Positions 1 through 6,973 are shown, counted from the stretch's first letter. The stretch: 31,943 nucleotides of DNA from an uncultured Faecalibacterium sp. (GCA_934518555.1 CAKSXW010000017.1:1-31943); one strand, 5' to 3'. The notes: generated from the sequence alone by a model not told the origin. Made by a program: numbers and translations.

Positions 1-75
1 CTCTTTAGCTCAGTCGGTTAGAGCACCTGACTGTTAATCAGGGTGTCGCCTGTTCGAGTCAGGCAAGAGGCGCCA
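1..75 (+). tRNA. tRNA-Asn (GTT), 5' end truncated by the window edge
   Basis: Cloverleaf is readable: the anticodon stem 26-30/38-42 encloses a 7-nt loop with anticodon GTT at 33-35, and the T arm is a 5-bp stem around TTCGAGT. The 3' acceptor strand at 65-71 ends in G plus an encoded CCA at 73-75. That strand would pair with GCCTCTT, so the first two bases (GC) lie just outside the window. It decodes AAC/AAU asparagine codons. Confidence 0.95.
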
Positions 76-78
76 GAA

Positions 79-118
79 AGGCCGTGTTTCTCGGGAAACA
101 TGGCCTTTTTTCTTTTGT
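79..118 (+). terminator. Rho-independent terminator of the tRNA gene
   Basis: A 12-bp stem with one G-U pair (left arm 79-90, right arm near 95-106) and a short loop is followed directly by a T-rich run. It begins only a few bases after the CCA end, so it closes the tRNA transcript and isolates it from the secretion operon. Confidence 0.85.
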
Positions 119-213
119 CTTTCCGGTTGTTAGTTTTTGCCACATTTGGCAGGGCTTAGGAGATAAATTTTCACATATCTTTCATTTTTCACCTCTCGTT
201 AAAAAAGAAGCCC

Positions 214-242
214 TTGAAGAAGCTGTTATATTGTGGTATACT
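214..242 (+). promoter_or_regulatory. Promoter of the double-glycine secretion operon
   Basis: TTGAAG (214-219) is separated by 17 bp from TATACT (237-242). TGG at 234-236 creates an extended -10, and an A-rich stretch (201-208) just upstream resembles an UP element. Transcription should start near 249. This is the only canonical promoter seen before the exporter gene and probably drives the whole operon to the terminator at 7012. Confidence 0.75.
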
Positions 243-248
243 GCACAT

Positions 249-445
249 AAGCTGTAAGGTTTCCACCCACAAATCTTGTCAGCAATTCCACCGGCCAAAA
301 GGCAGGTGCTGCCAGGCTTTTTCCCTTTGGCAGACTGTCGGGGCTGCGTCGGTTTTCCTTCATCAAATTCACTGCGGCGTTTCCGGCATTTGCCAACGCT
401 TGGGTGGTGTTTGAATAAATCTGTGTATATTCAAAGGAAGCATCT
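249..445 (+). promoter_or_regulatory. Long 5' leader of the secretion operon
   Basis: About 200 nt of untranslated leader separates the predicted start of transcription from the exporter ATG. It has no convincing coding frame. Small hairpins are possible: CTGCCA 309-314 with TGGCAG 328-333, and TGAATA 412-417 with TATTCA 428-433. The latter ends one base before the ribosome-binding site (AAGGAAG, 434-440). I could not match it to any riboswitch or T-box class. Its length suggests, but does not prove, post-transcriptional control. Confidence 0.4.
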
Positions 446-2845
446 ATGCGCTATACCTACGTCCGGCAGCATGACACCACCGACTGTGCCGCTGCCTGCC
501 TCGCAATGGTGTGCCTCCATTACAAAAAGGAGATCACCATCACCCGTCTGCGGGATATGATGGGGACGGACCTGAAAGGCACAAACCTGGTGGGCCTGCA
601 AAAGGCCGCCAATGAGCTGGGTTTTACCAGCGCAGCTGTCCGTGTGGACCGGGAAAACTTCCTCAGTGATTTTTCCCTTCCCTGCATTGCCCAGGTCATT
701 ACCGACCAGGGCCTGGCCCACTTCGTGGTGGTGTTCAAAAAAACCACCATCAAGGAGGATGGGGCTCGCCGTCAGCACATGCTGAAAGAGGCCGAGGCCA
801 TCAAGGAGGCCCAGGCCAACGGCAAAAAGCACAAGACCAAAGACTACGTGATCATCGGTGACCCTGCCACAGAGCTGAAAAAGATCAGCCTGGACGAGTT
901 CTACAAAAACTTTACCGGCGTTCTGCTGCTGCTGAACCCCACCTCGGAGTTCCGGGGCAACATGGGCCGCACCAAAAACGCCCCCGGTGCCGAGAACAAA
1001 GACGGCAAGGACAACAAGGACGATAAGCCCAACAAGTGGGGCATGATGAAGCGGTATATGGACCTGCTTCTGCCCCAGAAAAAGCTGTTCTTCTACGCCA
1101 TCCTCAGCTCGGTGATCACCACCATCCTGGGCATTGCCTCCTCCATGTTCAACAAGATCCTCATGGACGAGGTGCTGCCCTACGGGTTGGATAACCTGCT
1201 GGTGACCCTGATCATCGTGTTCAGTCTGGTAAGCATTACCAGTAGTCTCATCGGCTTTGTGCGGCAGTGGGTGTTGATCCACCTTTCCATCAAAATCGAC
1301 ATTCCCCTGATGCTGGGGTACTTCGGGCACATCTTCAAGCTGCCCATGAAGTTCTTCTCCACCCGCAAGACCGGTGACATCACCACCCGTTACTCTGACG
1401 CCAACACCATCAAGTCCATTTTTACCAGCATCGCTCTGAGCCTGGTAATGGACATTTCCATGGCCATCATCACCGGTATCATCCTGTTCCAGATGAACGC
1501 CATGCTGTTCTCCATCTCCTTGTTTATGGCACTGGTCAGCATCCTGCTGGTGCTGGTGTTCAAGCAGCCCTACAAGCGCATCAACGAGGAGACCATGATC
1601 CAGTCGGCAGCCCTCAACAGCCAGATGATCGAAAGCCTCCGGGGCATTGAGACCATCAAGTGCAACGCCAACGAGGACACCCAGCTGGAGAACCTGGAGC
1701 GAGAGTACATCAAGAGCCTGAAGATCAGCCTGCGGTCCAGCCGCATCAGCACGGGCCAGGGCCTGATCTCTACCTTTATCTCCACCGGCTTCAGTATGCT
1801 CACCACCTATGTGGGCATCAGCCAGGTGCTCCACGGCGAGATGACCCTGGGCAGCTTTATGGCTTTCAGCACCCTGTCCAGCTACTTCACCTCCCCCCTG
1901 AGCAACCTGATCAGCCTGCAGATGAGCATCCAGGAAGCCAGCATCTCCATGAAGCGTCTGACCGAGATCATGGACTACCCTGCTGAGGACGAGATCGCCG
2001 CCGATACCGAGCAGATTCCCCTGGACAAGGTGGAGGGCGATATCGAGTTCAAGGACGTGACCTTCCGCTACGGCAACCGTGCCCCGGCTCTGGATCATGT
2101 GAGCTTTACCATTCCTGCCGGCAAAAAGGTGGCTCTGGTGGGCAGCAGCGGCAGCGGCAAATCCACCATCACCAAGCTGCTGCTGAAGTACTACGACCCG
2201 GAGTCCGGCGAGATCGACTTCAACGGCGTGAACCTGGCGGATTATACCTGTGATTCCGTCCGTCGTGCCATTGCTTACGTGCCCCAGAACGTGGAGCTGT
2301 TCAGCAAGACCATCTACGACAACATCCGCATTTCCCGTATGGATGCTACCCTGGAGGAAGTGAAGGAGGCTGCCAAGAAGGCAGATGCCCACGACTTTAT
2401 CCGGCATCTGCCGCTGCAGTACAACACCTACCTGGAGGAAGCCGGCAACGGCCTTTCCGGCGGCGAAAAGCAGCGCATTGCCCTGTCCCGGGCTTTCCTG
2501 AAGGACTCCAACCTCTATATTCTGGATGAGTCCACCAGCAACCTGGACTTTGCCACCGAGAATCTGATCTTCAACATGATCTACGATCAGTTGGCAGATC
2601 GGTCCATGCTCATCGTAGCCCACCGCCTTTCCACCGTCCGGGATTGTGATATGATCCTGGTGATGGACCACGGCAAGATCGTGGAGCGTGGCACCCACGA
2701 CGAGCTGATGGCCAAGGACGGCAAGTATGCCGAACTGTGGAATATGCAGCAGGGCATCTACCGCAAGCGTGAGCCTGTGGTAAAACAGCCTGTGGCTGCA
2801 GCCGTTGTGGAGGAAGATGACGACGGCGAGTCCATCACCTATTGA
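446..2845 (+). CDS. Peptidase-containing ABC exporter (C39 peptidase-TMD-NBD) for double-glycine leader substrates
   Basis: A 799-residue PCAT-type exporter that should cleave double-glycine leaders in the cytosol and pump the mature cargo out using ATP. The N-terminal C39 protease carries Q8 (oxyanion), C14 in DCAAAC, H92 in AHFVV and D139 in IGDP. The His-Asp spacing (47 residues) is much longer than the usual roughly 16 because of a charged Lys/Glu-rich insertion around 99-134. A second charged linker (about 175-195) precedes six predicted membrane helices. The NBD is intact: Walker A GSSGSGKST 566-574, Q-loop VPQN, signature LSGGEKQR 670-677, Walker B LYILDE 690-695, H-loop H726. The tail is acidic. 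AAGGAAG sits 5 nt before the ATG. It is first in the operon, with its likely cargo directly downstream. Confidence 0.93.
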   Translation: MRYTYVRQHDTTDCAAACLAMVCLHYKKEITITRLRDMMGTDLKGTNLVGLQKAANELGFTSAAVRVDRENFLSDFSLPCIAQVITDQGLAHFVVVFKKTTIKEDGARRQHMLKEAEAIKEAQANGKKHKTKDYVIIGDPATELKKISLDEFYKNFTGVLLLLNPTSEFRGNMGRTKNAPGAENKDGKDNKDDKPNKWGMMKRYMDLLLPQKKLFFYAILSSVITTILGIASSMFNKILMDEVLPYGLDNLLVTLIIVFSLVSITSSLIGFVRQWVLIHLSIKIDIPLMLGYFGHIFKLPMKFFSTRKTGDITTRYSDANTIKSIFTSIALSLVMDISMAIITGIILFQMNAMLFSISLFMALVSILLVLVFKQPYKRINEETMIQSAALNSQMIESLRGIETIKCNANEDTQLENLEREYIKSLKISLRSSRISTGQGLISTFISTGFSMLTTYVGISQVLHGEMTLGSFMAFSTLSSYFTSPLSNLISLQMSIQEASISMKRLTEIMDYPAEDEIAADTEQIPLDKVEGDIEFKDVTFRYGNRAPALDHVSFTIPAGKKVALVGSSGSGKSTITKLLLKYYDPESGEIDFNGVNLADYTCDSVRRAIAYVPQNVELFSKTIYDNIRISRMDATLEEVKEAAKKADAHDFIRHLPLQYNTYLEEAGNGLSGGEKQRIALSRAFLKDSNLYILDESTSNLDFATENLIFNMIYDQLADRSMLIVAHRLSTVRDCDMILVMDHGKIVERGTHDELMAKDGKYAELWNMQQGIYRKREPVVKQPVAAAVVEEDDDGESITY

Positions 2846-2856
2846 TCTGTGTTGCG

Positions 2857-2874
2857 ATCGGGTGCGCACCCGAT
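2857..2874. repeat. Perfect 18-bp palindrome downstream of the exporter gene (copy 1)
   Basis: Bases 2857-2874 are a perfect inverted repeat with core CGGGTGCGCACCCG. The same 14-bp core recurs at 3473-3486 after the precursor gene. As RNA it forms a stem with a GCGC loop. No U-tract follows, so it is not a normal terminator. It could be an operator, an RNA-processing site or an mRNA-stabilising hairpin. Confidence 0.7.
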
Positions 2875-2884
2875 TACATAAAAA

Positions 2885-2917
2885 GGTCTGGCCCCAGCCG
2901 CGCAGCCGGGGCAGACC
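2885..2917 (+). other. Stable intergenic hairpin upstream of the cargo gene
   Basis: GGTCTG (2885-2890) pairs with CAGACC (2912-2917), and the interior continues with CCCC/GGGG and further GC pairs around one bulge and one mismatch. There is no following T-run. It lies between the exporter stop and the ribosome-binding site of the cargo gene. An mRNA 5'-stabilising or processing role is inference. Confidence 0.5.
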
Positions 2918-2951
2918 CCAAACTTTCAAATTTTGAAGGGAGTAATTCATC

Positions 2952-3407
2952 ATGATGATGCCTGCAAACTTTTCTGCAATCTCTGAGAACGAGATGACCT
3001 ACGTCAACGGCGGTGCTATCGCTCTGGAGGACATCCTGCCCGCTCGCCTGACCGTTGAGAACTGGCAGCGTTTCAACAAGAACATGGTCACCCTGATCGG
3101 CAACCACTTCGTTGGTGAGTACGTCAAGAACACCGTTGGCGTTCTGTTCGGCGGCTCCTACGCTCCTGGTGCTATGGGCAAGGCTTGGGCTCACTCTGTC
3201 GGCGAGTACTACAAGAGCGGCTACAACGTCTTCAACGGCGGCATCGACCCCGAGATGACCTGGGGCAACTCTGCTCTGGGCACTCTGAACGGTGCTCTGA
3301 ACGCTGGCCTGCGTATCGTTGGCTCTGCTGCTGCCATCTACAACATGGCTACCGGCGGCGTCAAGAACGCTCTGCCCAGCACCATCACTGTTGAGAAGGC
3401 CAACTGA
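2952..3407 (+). CDS. Large double-glycine leader protein, probable secreted cargo of the C39 exporter (bacteriocin-like, function unknown)
   Basis: 151 residues. Residues 1-21 form a classic double-glycine leader ending VNGG at 18-21. Relative to the cleavage point, hydrophobic residues fall at -15 (F7), -12 (I10), -7 (M15) and -4 (V18), with E14 at -8 and S11 at -11. Cleavage after G21 would release a mature protein of about 130 residues with no cysteine. The mature part is rich in Gly, Ala and aromatic residues, and glycine-spaced helices (about 110-140) suggest membrane interaction. Alanine is encoded by GCT in 14 of 18 cases, unlike its GCC-rich neighbours, which implies high expression. 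AGGGAG (2937-2942) is 9 nt before the first of three ATGs. It is too long for a standard class II bacteriocin and I recognise no family. Role as antimicrobial, signal or surface protein is open. Confidence 0.85.
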   Translation: MMMPANFSAISENEMTYVNGGAIALEDILPARLTVENWQRFNKNMVTLIGNHFVGEYVKNTVGVLFGGSYAPGAMGKAWAHSVGEYYKSGYNVFNGGIDPEMTWGNSALGTLNGALNAGLRIVGSAAAIYNMATGGVKNALPSTITVEKAN

Positions 3408-3468
3408 TCAACCCTTGACTTTTCTGGACTGAGGGCTGCGGCACCTGCCTTTTTGTAAGGTTTTGAAG

Positions 3469-3490
3469 CAGCCGGGTGCGCACCCGGCTG
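3469..3490. repeat. Perfect 22-bp palindrome downstream of the cargo gene (copy 2)
   Basis: A perfect inverted repeat containing the same 14-bp core (CGGGTGCGCACCCG, 3473-3486) as the palindrome at 2857-2874, but with different flanking arms (CAGC/GCTG rather than AT/AT). The differing arms keep the pairing, which suggests selection on symmetry or RNA structure. It is followed by GTGG and an A-run, with no U-tract. Confidence 0.7.
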
Positions 3491-3635
3491 TGGAAAAAGA
3501 CATTTACAGTTGCGCAGCTGCAGATCGCCCCTTTACAACGGTGCAGCGTGCCCCAGCGTTCAGCCCTAGCAAACGATATGCAGTGTGTCCTGTGCTCCGC
3601 TGCAAGGCCAGCAGAGGACAATGCCTCGTTATGGT

Positions 3636-3672
3636 GTGCCCGGAGGCGTCCTGCCTCCGGGCACATTGTTTA
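3636..3672 (+). terminator. Possible partial terminator after the cargo gene
   Basis: A perfect GC-rich 12-bp stem (3636-3647 with 3653-3664) has a 5-nt loop, followed by ATTGTTTA. The U-run is poor, so this is probably leaky or a 3'-end stabiliser rather than a full stop. The downstream genes need read-through, because I see no new canonical promoter before them. Confidence 0.45.
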
Positions 3673-3677
3673 TGCGG

Positions 3678-3750
3678 TCACCCATTACTGAACTTCAGTA
3701 ATAGGTGATCAAAAACGGAGAAGCCCTTCTCCGCTTCTGATCGCCTATTA
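3678..3750 (+). promoter_or_regulatory. Two mutually exclusive hairpins (attenuator-like)
   Basis: Structure A pairs 3678-3682 with 3704-3708 and 3684-3691 with 3695-3702. Structure B pairs 3699-3711 with 3738-3750 (13 bp, one G-U) and encloses a 7-bp stem 3716-3722/3727-3733. The segment 3699-3708 is used by both, so they cannot coexist. This is the geometry of an attenuator or of a palindromic repeat. No U-tract follows either, so any switch would act on translation, processing or pausing. Confidence 0.45.
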
Positions 3751-3804
3751 CGCCCCTCCCACCTGGGGAGGAAATCTAACGATAGGACAAAGAGGTACAT
3801 CCAG

Positions 3805-4263
3805 ATGAACGAGATCAAAGTTGCTGAAAACAAGACCCTTAAGCTCACCAACGTGGTGGCTCGCCGTGTGGCCCCGGAAGAACTGGGCAACATGATGGTG
3901 GCCCTGACCCAGCTGCAGAACTTTATCAAGAGCCACGACGCCCAGCCCATTGGCCCCCTGGTGCAGGCTGTCCGCATTTCTGCCGGCCCGGAGCATGTGC
4001 CGGAGCTGTACCTGATCCAGCAGGCCACCCAGCTGATCACCCAGTCGGAGCCGGGCTACACCGTGGACGCTGTGCTGCGGGTAAAGGGCTGCCTGTATGC
4101 CCACTACACCGGCCCCATGGGCTACAGCCAGCTGGCCAGCTCCAAGCTGCAGATCCACGCTTTTGAAAACGACATCAAGCTCAGCGGCGACACCTACACC
4201 ATCTTTGTCAGCCAGGACGACGATGAAGCCGTTGTGGACGTGTTTATGGAGACCAAAGAATGA
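3805..4263 (+). CDS. Stand-alone GyrI-like / effector-binding domain protein
   Basis: 152 residues with no membrane segment and no DNA-binding domain. The pattern LYAHYTGPMGY at 97-107, followed by a helix, then SGDTYTIFVS and VVDVFMET at the end, resembles the second half of GyrI-like (BmrR effector-binding, SHS2-type) domains. The first half (about 12-57) could be the paired repeat. Such domains bind hydrophobic small molecules or gyrase in other proteins. Here it sits between the cargo and the HlyD adaptor, and its stop overlaps the adaptor start (ATGA), so the two are translationally coupled. It may sense or bind the cargo or a ligand, or give immunity; all of this is inference. AGAGG is 9 nt before the ATG. 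The fold assignment is moderate because it rests on pattern only. Confidence 0.65.
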   Translation: MNEIKVAENKTLKLTNVVARRVAPEELGNMMVALTQLQNFIKSHDAQPIGPLVQAVRISAGPEHVPELYLIQQATQLITQSEPGYTVDAVLRVKGCLYAHYTGPMGYSQLASSKLQIHAFENDIKLSGDTYTIFVSQDDDEAVVDVFMETKE

Positions 4264-5375
4264 TGACAAAGACCATCCAGAACCTTGACGATCTGCAGGA
4301 CCGCCGCATTATGATGGACCGGGACGTGCCCCCCTACGGGTACGCCCTTGTGATCCTGGTGGGCCTGTTCATGATCTTTTTGGGGGTGTGGAGCACCCAC
4401 ACCAACCGTGTTTATGTAAGCCAGAACAGCGGCACCGTGCAGGCCAGCAATAAGACCTACATCATGTCCAGCTACTCCGGCTCCATTACCGAGCTGTACA
4501 TCTCTGAGGGCAGCTATGTCAACGAGGGAGACCTGGTGGCTCACATCAAGAGCACCGACCTGGATATGCAGCAGGACAACCTGGAAAGCCAGCTGAAGAT
4601 CTACAAGACCCAGCTGGACCAGTACAACAAGCTGCTGCTGTGCATCCAGGACGACACCAACTACTTCAGCGAGACAGACCCGGAGGACCAGCCCTACTAC
4701 TACCAGTACCAGACCTACAAGAGCCAGGTGGAGCAAAAGACCTTTGACGCCTCGGCTTACCAGTCTGCCGGCTACTCCGATGCCCAGATCAAGACCCTGA
4801 TGGAGCAGAGCCAGAGCGAGATCCAGGCCCTGTACTACTCCACCATGCAGTCCATCTCCCAGAGCATCACCAGTGCCCAGAGCACGGTGGAAAACCTGCA
4901 GGCCCAGCTGGACTCCCTGAACACCGGGGCCAACGACTACTACCTGTACGCCCCCACCTCCGGCGTCATCCACATGGACTCTCCCTACAAGGAGGGCATG
5001 GTGCTGAGTGCCGGCACTCCCCTGGCCACCGTGGCCAGCGAGAACGATGACCTGGAGATCGTTGCCATGGTCACCGTCAACGACCGCCCCCTGCTCCATG
5101 TGGGGGACCCCTGCAAGATCGCCATCACCGGCCTGTCGGAGTATTCCTACGGCAACATCACCGGTACTGTGACCTCCATCGACAGCGATGTGACCTCCAG
5201 CTCCAACGGTTCCTACTACAAGATGACCATCAAGCCCGACTCTACCTATGTGGTGAGCCACAGCGGCGATAAGGTGGACCTGGCCAACGGCATGAGCGTC
5301 ACCGCCCGTGTGGAGTACGACCAGATCACCTATTTTGAGTACGCAATGGAGGCTCTGGGTGTGCTGTTCCGCTAA
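4260..5375 (+). CDS. HlyD-type membrane fusion / secretion accessory protein
   Basis: 371 residues. A short cytosolic N-terminus and one membrane helix (about 27-45) are followed by an extracytoplasmic part. Two lipoyl half-motifs form the barrel-sandwich hybrid: GSITELYISEGSYVNEGDLV near 74-93 and the segment 231-258 starting APTSGVI. They flank a helical hairpin (about 101-222) that includes a Gln/Ser-rich stretch. A beta-barrel domain (about 263-355) follows. It should link the C39 exporter to the cell wall or stabilise the export channel. It shares an ATGA overlap with the preceding gene, and a GGAG lies upstream within that gene. The second codon is also ATG, so the start is uncertain by one codon. 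No outer membrane is expected, consistent with the short form found in Firmicute bacteriocin exporters. Confidence 0.88.
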   Translation: MMTKTIQNLDDLQDRRIMMDRDVPPYGYALVILVGLFMIFLGVWSTHTNRVYVSQNSGTVQASNKTYIMSSYSGSITELYISEGSYVNEGDLVAHIKSTDLDMQQDNLESQLKIYKTQLDQYNKLLLCIQDDTNYFSETDPEDQPYYYQYQTYKSQVEQKTFDASAYQSAGYSDAQIKTLMEQSQSEIQALYYSTMQSISQSITSAQSTVENLQAQLDSLNTGANDYYLYAPTSGVIHMDSPYKEGMVLSAGTPLATVASENDDLEIVAMVTVNDRPLLHVGDPCKIAITGLSEYSYGNITGTVTSIDSDVTSSSNGSYYKMTIKPDSTYVVSHSGDKVDLANGMSVTARVEYDQITYFEYAMEALGVLFR

Positions 5376-5439
5376 AGGAGACCTGGTCTCCGGCCCTGAA
5401 TCATCCGTTTATGAAACACCCCAGAGAGGTACACGAACC

Positions 5440-6951
5440 ATGAAATCAACCGCAAAGAAACTGGCCCTCTGCGCCGCTTTGCTCAGTCTGCTGGCCTGCG
5501 GCACCGCAGTGCCTGCCTCCGCCGCCATGCCCCAGGTACTGGGGGCGGCCATCTCCCTGCCCTGGGAGATGAAGGTGCCTGCTGAAAGCATTGAGCCCGG
5601 CTCCTACACCACCAACATGGTGCTGGGGGAGACCCAGCAGCTTTCCCCCAGCGTCAGCCCCCGGAACAGCACCGATTCGGTGATCTATCTTTCCGATGAC
5701 ACCAGCGTGGTCACCGTAAGCAGCAGCGGCGTGGTGCAGGCAGTGGGCGTTGGCACTGCCACCGTCACCGCCGCTGCCGGCAACCAGATCTGCGCCTATA
5801 CCCTGGCCGTTTCCATGGACTCCACCATGATCGTTACGGAGATGGACCTTTCCCTCTCCTCCAACACCATCTATGTGGGCAACTCCGTGTCGGCCTCCCT
5901 ACAGGTGCGGCCCACCTCGGCCTCTCAGTATGCCACCGTATCCCTCACCTCCTCCAACGAGCGGGTGGCTACGGTCAACAGTTTTGGCCGTGTTACCGGC
6001 GTGGCCCCCGGCACTGCCACCATTACCGCCACCTGCGGCAAGGTAACGGCCACCACCACCGTCACGGTGCTGGCCCTGCCTGCCTCTGAGAGCGGCTCCG
6101 GCAGCTCCGGCAGTTCCAACAGCGGCCAGATCATTACCACCAACACCACCTATGTGGTGCTGAAGCCCGGTGCCACCCGGACCCTCACCGCCAAGGCCAC
6201 CCCGTCCTCCGCCTCCCAGAAGTTCACCTTCAAGTCCGGCAACAGCAGCGTGGCCACCGTAAGCCCCACCGGCGTCATTACCGCCGTGGGCACCGGCTCC
6301 ACCTCCATTACCGTATCCAACGGCAAGGCCAGCACCCTGGTCACCGTGATCGTCAACCGTGCCGCTGCCGCCTCCTCCGGCTCTGAGAGCTCCGACGGCT
6401 CCAACGGGGACCAGGACACCCCGGTGCCCCAGGACCCCATCGTCCAGGCCATCCAGGACAGTGAGGACGCCGAGGTGGTGTTTGCCCAGCAGGAGATCCC
6501 GGTGATCACCGGGGAGGTGCTGAACGTTCTGCGTACCACCGGCAAGACCCTGTGCGTGGTAGGCGACGGCTACACCCTGCAGGTGTCCGGCAAAAACGTC
6601 AAGAACACCACAGGCCAGCTGAGCACCTCTCTGGCCCTGCAGACTGTGGCCCAGGGCCAGGAGTTTGTGCTGAACGACGGCAACACGGTGCCCTGTGCGG
6701 TCCGCATCGACCTGGACCAGAGCCAGTATTCCCGGCTGTACCTCTACAACGAGACCACCGGAAAGTGGCAGTACCTGAACAGCTACAAGGACGGCGTCAT
6801 CACCGTAGACACCGCTGGCCGTTACCTGCTGACCAATGAGAACCTCCGGTTCACCAACATCAATTGGAGCTTCTTTATTGCAGGCGGTGCCATGGTGGCC
6901 GTTATCGCCGTGGCCTACATCGCTTTGAAAAAGCGGTACTGGTTCTGGTGA
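5440..6951 (+). CDS. Membrane-anchored surface protein with three bacterial Ig-like (Big_2) domains
   Basis: 503 residues. The N-terminal signal sequence has two readings: a lipobox LLAC at 17-20, or signal peptidase I cleavage after ASA near 28. Three Big_2-like repeats follow (about 55-125, 133-212, 235-307), each ending in the typical G-TATIT or G-TSITV turn. Ser/Gly-rich linkers lie at 213-230 and 310-332. A C-terminal domain (about 343-470) contains YLYNETTGKWQYLNS, like surface domains of other Clostridia. A membrane helix (477-496) and a short cytosolic KKRYWFW tail close it. The start chosen has AGAGG 10 nt upstream; an open frame extends back to 5308 but overlaps the adaptor gene and lacks a signal peptide. 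As last gene of the operon it may display, dock or protect against the exported protein (inference). Confidence 0.8.
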   Translation: MKSTAKKLALCAALLSLLACGTAVPASAAMPQVLGAAISLPWEMKVPAESIEPGSYTTNMVLGETQQLSPSVSPRNSTDSVIYLSDDTSVVTVSSSGVVQAVGVGTATVTAAAGNQICAYTLAVSMDSTMIVTEMDLSLSSNTIYVGNSVSASLQVRPTSASQYATVSLTSSNERVATVNSFGRVTGVAPGTATITATCGKVTATTTVTVLALPASESGSGSSGSSNSGQIITTNTTYVVLKPGATRTLTAKATPSSASQKFTFKSGNSSVATVSPTGVITAVGTGSTSITVSNGKASTLVTVIVNRAAAASSGSESSDGSNGDQDTPVPQDPIVQAIQDSEDAEVVFAQQEIPVITGEVLNVLRTTGKTLCVVGDGYTLQVSGKNVKNTTGQLSTSLALQTVAQGQEFVLNDGNTVPCAVRIDLDQSQYSRLYLYNETTGKWQYLNSYKDGVITVDTAGRYLLTNENLRFTNINWSFFIAGGAMVAVIAVAYIALKKRYWFW

Positions 6952-6973
6952 TCTGCCAGCTCCCAAATAAAAA

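Larger units (their letters stand above)
3491..3804 (+). promoter_or_regulatory. Structured noncoding stretch between the cargo gene and the adaptor genes
   Basis: No credible gene is present here. After the palindrome, hairpins succeed one another: 3586-3591/3615-3620 (with inner pairs 3599-3602/3609-3612), a perfect 12-bp stem 3636-3647/3653-3664, two alternative structures at 3678-3750, and 3755-3760/3766-3771. Only the 3636-3664 hairpin has a weak T-containing tail (ATTGTTT) and could attenuate transcription. The expected effect is much higher expression of the cargo than of the downstream genes. That effect is inference. Confidence 0.5.

Noticed and set aside
120..445. T-box or known riboswitch in the exporter leader
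   Set aside because: I looked for specifier loop and antiterminator patterns and for common riboswitch cores and found none; there is also no terminator hairpin with a T-run before the ATG.
2852..2880. Palindrome 1 as the spacer of a MerR-type promoter (TTGCGA, 17 bp, TACATA)
   Set aside because: The -10 box matches only half of consensus, and palindrome 2 has no such promoter around it. The RNA-hairpin reading explains both copies.
431..2953. 840-codon open frame antisense to the exporter gene
   Set aside because: It mirrors the codon periodicity of the exporter on the plus strand, and its product is a His/Gly/Gln-rich string without domain sense. The exporter has all catalytic motifs.
3463..3708. 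Cys-rich 81-codon frame after the cargo gene, considered as a second peptide
   Set aside because: It would start at TTG inside the palindrome, has no ribosome-binding site and no double-glycine leader, and spans several perfect hairpins, which fits noncoding sequence better.
5308..5439. Upstream extension of the Big_2 protein frame
   Set aside because: It overlaps the HlyD gene in another frame and would bury the signal peptide 44 residues inside the protein.
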